From an uncultured Clostridia bacterium (GTDB lineage: Bacteria > Bacillota > Clostridia > Oscillospirales > Acutalibacteraceae), in contig CAJFPJ010000068.1 of the NCBI GenBank assembly GCA_904399395.1, positions 29,366 through 93,365 on the forward strand: DNA of 64,000 nt, written 5' to 3'. The position numbers and the translations under genes were made by a program. The notes beneath the pieces were generated by a model that was not told the origin of the DNA, did no database searches, and saw only the letters and a list, made by a program, of their open reading frames with translations. The stretch's first letter is position 1, and every line of letters begins with the position of its first letter. This document shows, piece after piece, positions 60,306-64,000 of this stretch.

Positions 60306-61535
60306 TTGACTGAGCTTCTGATTCGCTTATTTGTAAAAGATTATACGAATGTCCGCTCCCCACAGGTTCGGGAACGGTATGGAAAATTTGCCGGATTCGT
60401 GGGGATTATAACGAATCTGCTTCTTTTTCTGGGGAAGATTATAGCGGGGATTCTTTTCAGCAGTGTTTCTATCATCGCGGATGCCGTGAACAATCTTTCG
60501 GATTCCGCCTCTTCTGTGGTGACGTTGATTGGGTTTAAGCTTTCCGGTAAACCTGCAGATGCAGAACATCCCTATGGCCATGCCAGAATGGAATATATTT
60601 CGGGAATGATTGTTTCCTTTCTGATCCTTATGCTAGGCCTGAAGCTGGCTGGAAGCTCCTTTGAGAAGATTATTCATCCGGAGGAAGCCTCTTTCGGTAT
60701 ACTGGCTGTGGTGATATTGATTCTTTCAGCTTTGGCTAAGGGGTGGCAGTGCCTCTTTTACAAAAAGGTGGGTAAGAAGATAGATTCCCCTACACTTTCC
60801 GCCACAGCGGCAGACAGCTTAAACGACGTCTTTTCTACGGTGGCTGTTTTGGCGGGCCTGATTATTACCCGCCTTACGGGGTTTAATCTGGATGGCTATA
60901 TGGGCCTTATAGTGGCAGTATTCATTATCGTCACCGGGATTAAGGTCATCATTGAGACCAGCAGCCCCCTTCTTGGCGTAGCCCCACCTCATGAATTTGT
61001 CAATCATATATGTGAAAAGATACTTACCTATGACGGAATTTTAGGGATCCATGATCTTGTTGTCCACACCTATGGAGCTGGCCGCTGCTTTGCCTCTGTG
61101 CACTGCGAAGTTTCTGCCAGCGCCGATATTATGGTAAGCCATGATATTGTGGATACAATTGAGCATGATTTCTTACGGGAGGAAAATATCCATCTGGTGG
61201 TGCATATGGATCCAATTGATGTGGATAATCCCAGGACGATGGAACTTCGCCAGCAAGTGAAAGACAAACTGCAGGAGATAGATCCTTCTATCTCTATGCA
61301 TGATTTTCGAGTGGTTTGGGGAAATTCCCATTCGAATGTCATTTTTGATATCTGCGTTCCCTTTGGTTATCCTGTAAAAGATGAAGAGCTGCGGCAAAAA
61401 GTGGGGGAAAAGTTGACTGAGCTTAGCCCCAAATATAATGCTGTTGTTACGGTGGATCACGATTATGTGCCGGATCTGGAAGAAAAAGGAATGCATGCCG
61501 CGCAGACAGGTTCCCCTGAGAAAAATAAAAAATAA
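60306..61535 (+). CDS. Cation diffusion facilitator (CDF) family efflux transporter
   Basis: A 409-residue protein with six membrane helices and a cytosolic C-terminal domain of about 200 residues, longer than the family average. The metal site is the D-x3-D in IIADAVNNLSDS near residue 62, and HPYGHAR marks the following loop. Such pumps export Mn2+, Fe2+ or Zn2+ by proton exchange. It begins with TTG behind AAAAGGAG. The extended C-terminal domain resembles bacterial MntE/FieF-like proteins with an extra ferredoxin-like module. Confidence 0.9.
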   Translation: MTELLIRLFVKDYTNVRSPQVRERYGKFAGFVGIITNLLLFLGKIIAGILFSSVSIIADAVNNLSDSASSVVTLIGFKLSGKPADAEHPYGHARMEYISGMIVSFLILMLGLKLAGSSFEKIIHPEEASFGILAVVILILSALAKGWQCLFYKKVGKKIDSPTLSATAADSLNDVFSTVAVLAGLIITRLTGFNLDGYMGLIVAVFIIVTGIKVIIETSSPLLGVAPPHEFVNHICEKILTYDGILGIHDLVVHTYGAGRCFASVHCEVSASADIMVSHDIVDTIEHDFLREENIHLVVHMDPIDVDNPRTMELRQQVKDKLQEIDPSISMHDFRVVWGNSHSNVIFDICVPFGYPVKDEELRQKVGEKLTELSPKYNAVVTVDHDYVPDLEEKGMHAAQTGSPEKNKK

Positions 61536-61561
61536 GTAAAATGGAATATAACGAGAAGTAT

Positions 61562-61606
61562 AAAGCCGTAAGGAAGAAGTTGATTCTTGCTTGCGGCTTT
61601 TTCTTT
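61562..61606 (+). terminator. Terminator after the CDF gene
   Basis: An imperfect stem from AAAGCCG (61562-61568) to CGGCTTT (61594-61600), with further inner pairing, ends in TTTTTCTTT. Confidence 0.7.
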
Positions 61607-61626
61607 GGTAATTTACAAAATATTCA

Positions 61627-61686
61627 TTGATTTTTCTTCCATGGAGTACTATACTGAATTTAGCACTTAAATAAAGCGAGTGCTAA
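61627..61686 (+). promoter_or_regulatory. htpG promoter with CIRCE operator
   Basis: TTGATT (61627-61632) and TATACT (61650-61655) are 17 bases apart. At the predicted transcription start lies TTAGCACTT (61660-61668), nine bases, then GAGTGCTAA (61678-61686). This matches the CIRCE consensus TTAGCACTC-N9-GAGTGCTAA with one mismatch. It is the binding site of the heat-shock repressor HrcA. Confidence 0.85.
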
Positions 61687-61745
61687 TCTTGAATGAAAAT
61701 TCTGAGAGGCACACGCAGAAGTTATATATAAAGGAGTTCGGTATC

Positions 61746-63659
61746 ATGGCGAAAAAACAGTTTAAAGCAGAATCAAAACGCCTTTTGGATCTGATGATCA
61801 ATTCGATCTACACCCACAGAGAGATTTTTTTACGAGAGCTAATCAGCAACGCCAGCGATGCAATCGATAAGCTTTATTATAAGACGCTGACCGATGGTGA
61901 TACAGGTCTTAATCGGGATGATTTCTCTATTTGGATTGTTCCCGACAAGGAAAGCCGTACTTTGAAAATCACAGACAATGGCTGCGGAATGACGAAAGAA
62001 GAGCTGGAAAATAATCTGGGCACTATTGCAAAGAGCGGTTCTCTGAACTTCAAAAGGGATGCGGAACCCAAGGAGGATATAGAGATTATCGGCCAGTTTG
62101 GCGTGGGCTTTTACTCAGCATTTATGGTTGCGGAGAAAGTTACAGTGAAGAGCCGCGCTTTCGGCAGTGAAGAGGCTTGGTGTTGGGAAAGCTCTGGGGC
62201 GGATGGCTACACTATGGAGCCATGTGAAAAAGAGGATCATGGTACAGAAATTCTCCTGAAACTTAAGGAGAACGCTGCGGATACCAGCTATGATGAATAT
62301 CTGGATGCCTACACGCTAAAAAATTTGGTGAAAAAGTATTCTGATTATATCCGGTACCCGATTCGTATGGAAATGGAAAAAAGCCGTATGATCGAGGGAA
62401 CGGATAAGGATGCCGATGGAAAATACAAGACTCCGGAATATGAAACCTATAAAGAGGTAGAAATCCTTAATTCCATGGTTCCTCTGTGGAGAAAGAATCG
62501 CAGTGAAATCACTCCGGAGGAATACAACGCCTTCTATAAGGACAAATTTATGGATTTTGAGGATCCGTTGAAGGTGATTCATAGCAGCACTGAGGGAACA
62601 GCTACCTATAATGCTCTGCTCTTCATTCCCGCCAGAGCTCCCTACGACTACTATAGCAAAGAATATGAAAAGGGCCTGCAGCTTTACAGCAACGGCGTAA
62701 TGATTATGCAAAAATGCGCCGATCTGCTGCCTGACTATTTCAGTTTTGTGAAGGGACTTGTGGATAGCCAAGATCTTTCCCTGAATATCTCTCGTGAAAT
62801 GTTGCAGCATGACCGCCAGCTGAAAATCATTGCTTCCCGGCTGGAGAAAAAGATCAAATCCGAGCTGGAAAACATGCTGTTAAACGATAGGGAAACCTAT
62901 GAAAAATTCTGGAAAAACTTTGGACTGCAACTGAAATACGGCGTATACGGCGATTACGGCATGCATAAAGAGCTTCTGCAGGATCTTCTGCTGTTTGTTT
63001 CTTCGGCCGAAAAGAAGTTGGTAACGCTGAAGGAATACGTCTCCCGTATGAAGGAAGATCAGAAATACATCTACTATGCCTGCGGCGAAACGGTGGATCG
63101 TATCGACTTGCTGCCCCAAACGGAAGCCCTTAAGGATAAAGGGTATGAAATTCTTTATCTCACAGATCCGGTAGATGAATTTGCCCTGAAGATGATGATG
63201 AAATACGGGGAAAAGGAATTCCGCTCCGTATCGGCAGACGATCTAGGATTGGAGACAGAGGAAGAAAAGAAGGAAGCCGAAAAACAGGTGGAAGAAAATA
63301 AAGAGCTGCTGAAATTTATGGCCGATTCCCTGGATGGCAAGGTCAAAGCGGTTATCCTCTCGAATAAACTGAAGAGTCACCCAGTGTGCCTTTCTACTGA
63401 GGGAGCTATTTCCATGGAGATGGAAAAGGTACTGAATGCGATGCCGGCGGGAGAAAAAGTCAAGGCTCAGCGTGTGCTGGAGATCAATGCCTCCCATCCT
63501 ATTTTTGCAAAACTGGTGTCTCTCTTCGGCTCCGATAAAGATAAGGTTAAGAAATATACCTCGTTGCTATATAATCAGGCTCTTCTCATCGAAGGCGTTT
63601 CCATTGAAGATCCTCTTGCATTTTCCAATGAAATCTGCGATCTAATGGTAGAAGAATAA
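61746..63659 (+). CDS. htpG: Molecular chaperone HtpG (Hsp90)
   Basis: A 637-residue ATP-dependent chaperone. The GHKL ATP site has [13 protein letters not shown] near residue 35, DNGCGM near 80 and [11 protein letters not shown] near 115. The middle and C-terminal domains are complete, with [16 protein letters not shown] near 340. An in-frame ATG upstream is rejected because AAAGGAG precedes this one by eight bases. A CIRCE element overlies its transcription start. Confidence 0.97.
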   Translation: MAKKQFKAESKRLLDLMINSIYTHREIFLRELISNASDAIDKLYYKTLTDGDTGLNRDDFSIWIVPDKESRTLKITDNGCGMTKEELENNLGTIAKSGSLNFKRDAEPKEDIEIIGQFGVGFYSAFMVAEKVTVKSRAFGSEEAWCWESSGADGYTMEPCEKEDHGTEILLKLKENAADTSYDEYLDAYTLKNLVKKYSDYIRYPIRMEMEKSRMIEGTDKDADGKYKTPEYETYKEVEILNSMVPLWRKNRSEITPEEYNAFYKDKFMDFEDPLKVIHSSTEGTATYNALLFIPARAPYDYYSKEYEKGLQLYSNGVMIMQKCADLLPDYFSFVKGLVDSQDLSLNISREMLQHDRQLKIIASRLEKKIKSELENMLLNDRETYEKFWKNFGLQLKYGVYGDYGMHKELLQDLLLFVSSAEKKLVTLKEYVSRMKEDQKYIYYACGETVDRIDLLPQTEALKDKGYEILYLTDPVDEFALKMMMKYGEKEFRSVSADDLGLETEEEKKEAEKQVEENKELLKFMADSLDGKVKAVILSNKLKSHPVCLSTEGAISMEMEKVLNAMPAGEKVKAQRVLEINASHPIFAKLVSLFGSDKDKVKKYTSLLYNQALLIEGVSIEDPLAFSNEICDLMVEE

Positions 63660-63700
63660 AGAAAAGTATTCTATACAGTTGTAATCAATCGCAATCATCT

Positions 63701-63750
63701 AAAAATACCCCGGAGTCGGCTGAAAGGCCTTTTCCGGGGTATTTTTCCAT
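63701..63750. terminator. Terminator after htpG
   Basis: A 13-bp stem AAAAATACCCCGG (63701-63713) / CCGGGGTATTTTT (63734-63746) runs into a T tail. Confidence 0.85.
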
Positions 63751-64000
63751 GTAGCGAAAAGAGAAAGAATTGAACGGATACCCACAAGGCGAAAATCTTC
63801 CCCTGGTTAGATACAGAATGCAATACTAATTGTATATTATATAATAATTTATTCAAATAGGATATAATAAAACATCTAAACAGAAATATAAAAAGAAGGG
63901 TAGCCTGTTTGTGTTGCACTTGTCAAGAGAAAGTAGACAGTAAAAAGAATATTTATCAGAAGCCCCGTTCGGTTTTGAACTGACCGGGGCTTCTGTAACC
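63751..64000. other. AT-rich tail with a hairpin and possible element end
   Basis: No gene is supported here. A ten-bp stem AGAAGCCCCG (63958-63967) / CGGGGCTTCT (63985-63994) lies at the end without a T run. The 28 bases at 63912-63939 begin TG and end CA and resemble insertion-sequence ends of the IS3 type. The rest would be outside the window. Confidence 0.3.

Overview
The window is one continuous stretch of bacterial chromosome of intermediate GC. Gene order and family content point to a spore-forming, low-GC Gram-positive anaerobe, most likely class Clostridia and Oscillospiraceae/Ruminococcaceae-like. The evidence is yqfC-yqfD, a YlbJ-like sporulation membrane protein, ylxM-ffh-rpsP-khpA-rimM-trmD, and a dcw cluster in which murA sits between murG and ftsQ. 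Species placement is inference. I saw no rRNA, tRNA, CRISPR array, prophage or complete mobile element.

Layout. 1-19 kb is an accessory and metabolic region: the 5' end of a GH42 beta-galactosidase, a malic enzyme, a small XRE regulator, a DUF5058 membrane-protein pair with an anchored M20 peptidase, a TPR protein, a lipoprotein, a YaiI/YqxD protein, a COG2509 flavoprotein behind a structured leader, a PRK06851-like ATPase, a DppA D-aminopeptidase, a CrtO-like acyltransferase with a surface protein, an SDR enzyme coupled to a VanX-like dipeptidase, a URO-D-family protein, a KtrA-like protein and a glycerophosphodiesterase. 19.6-22.3 kb is a minus-strand xpaC-telA pair. 22.5-26.6 kb holds small unknown proteins and the sporulation genes ylbJ-like, yqfC and yqfD.

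26.8-33.7 kb is a conserved housekeeping run: phoH, ybeY, dgkA, era, a YqzL-like small gene, recO and mutS2. It is followed by a serine hydrolase, a NUDIX protein and two membrane-anchored unknowns. 37.2-41 kb is ylxM-ffh-rpsP-khpA-rimM-trmD. Then come HPr, uvrC, rsmD-coaD and a coiled-coil protein joined by ATGA overlaps.

45.4-58.2 kb is the division and cell-wall cluster: mraZ, rsmH, ftsL-like, a class B PBP with PASTA domains, an unknown gene, mraY, ftsW, murG, murA, ftsQ and ftsZ. The Mur ligases C, D, E and F are absent here. The window ends with corA, a lone class I fumarase beta subunit, a CDF transporter and htpG.

The most interesting signals are regulatory. The corA leader carries a 35-codon ORF with a near-perfect Shine-Dalgarno. 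It begins M-K-P-D-P, overlaps the corA start out of frame, and recalls the Mg2+-sensing MgtL leader peptide of enterobacteria. htpG has a near-perfect CIRCE operator. The flavoprotein leader has two copies of one strand that compete for a single complement. The ylxM-ffh promoter is embedded in the upstream terminator. An intrinsic-terminator-like hairpin splits the dcw cluster between ftsL and the PBP gene.
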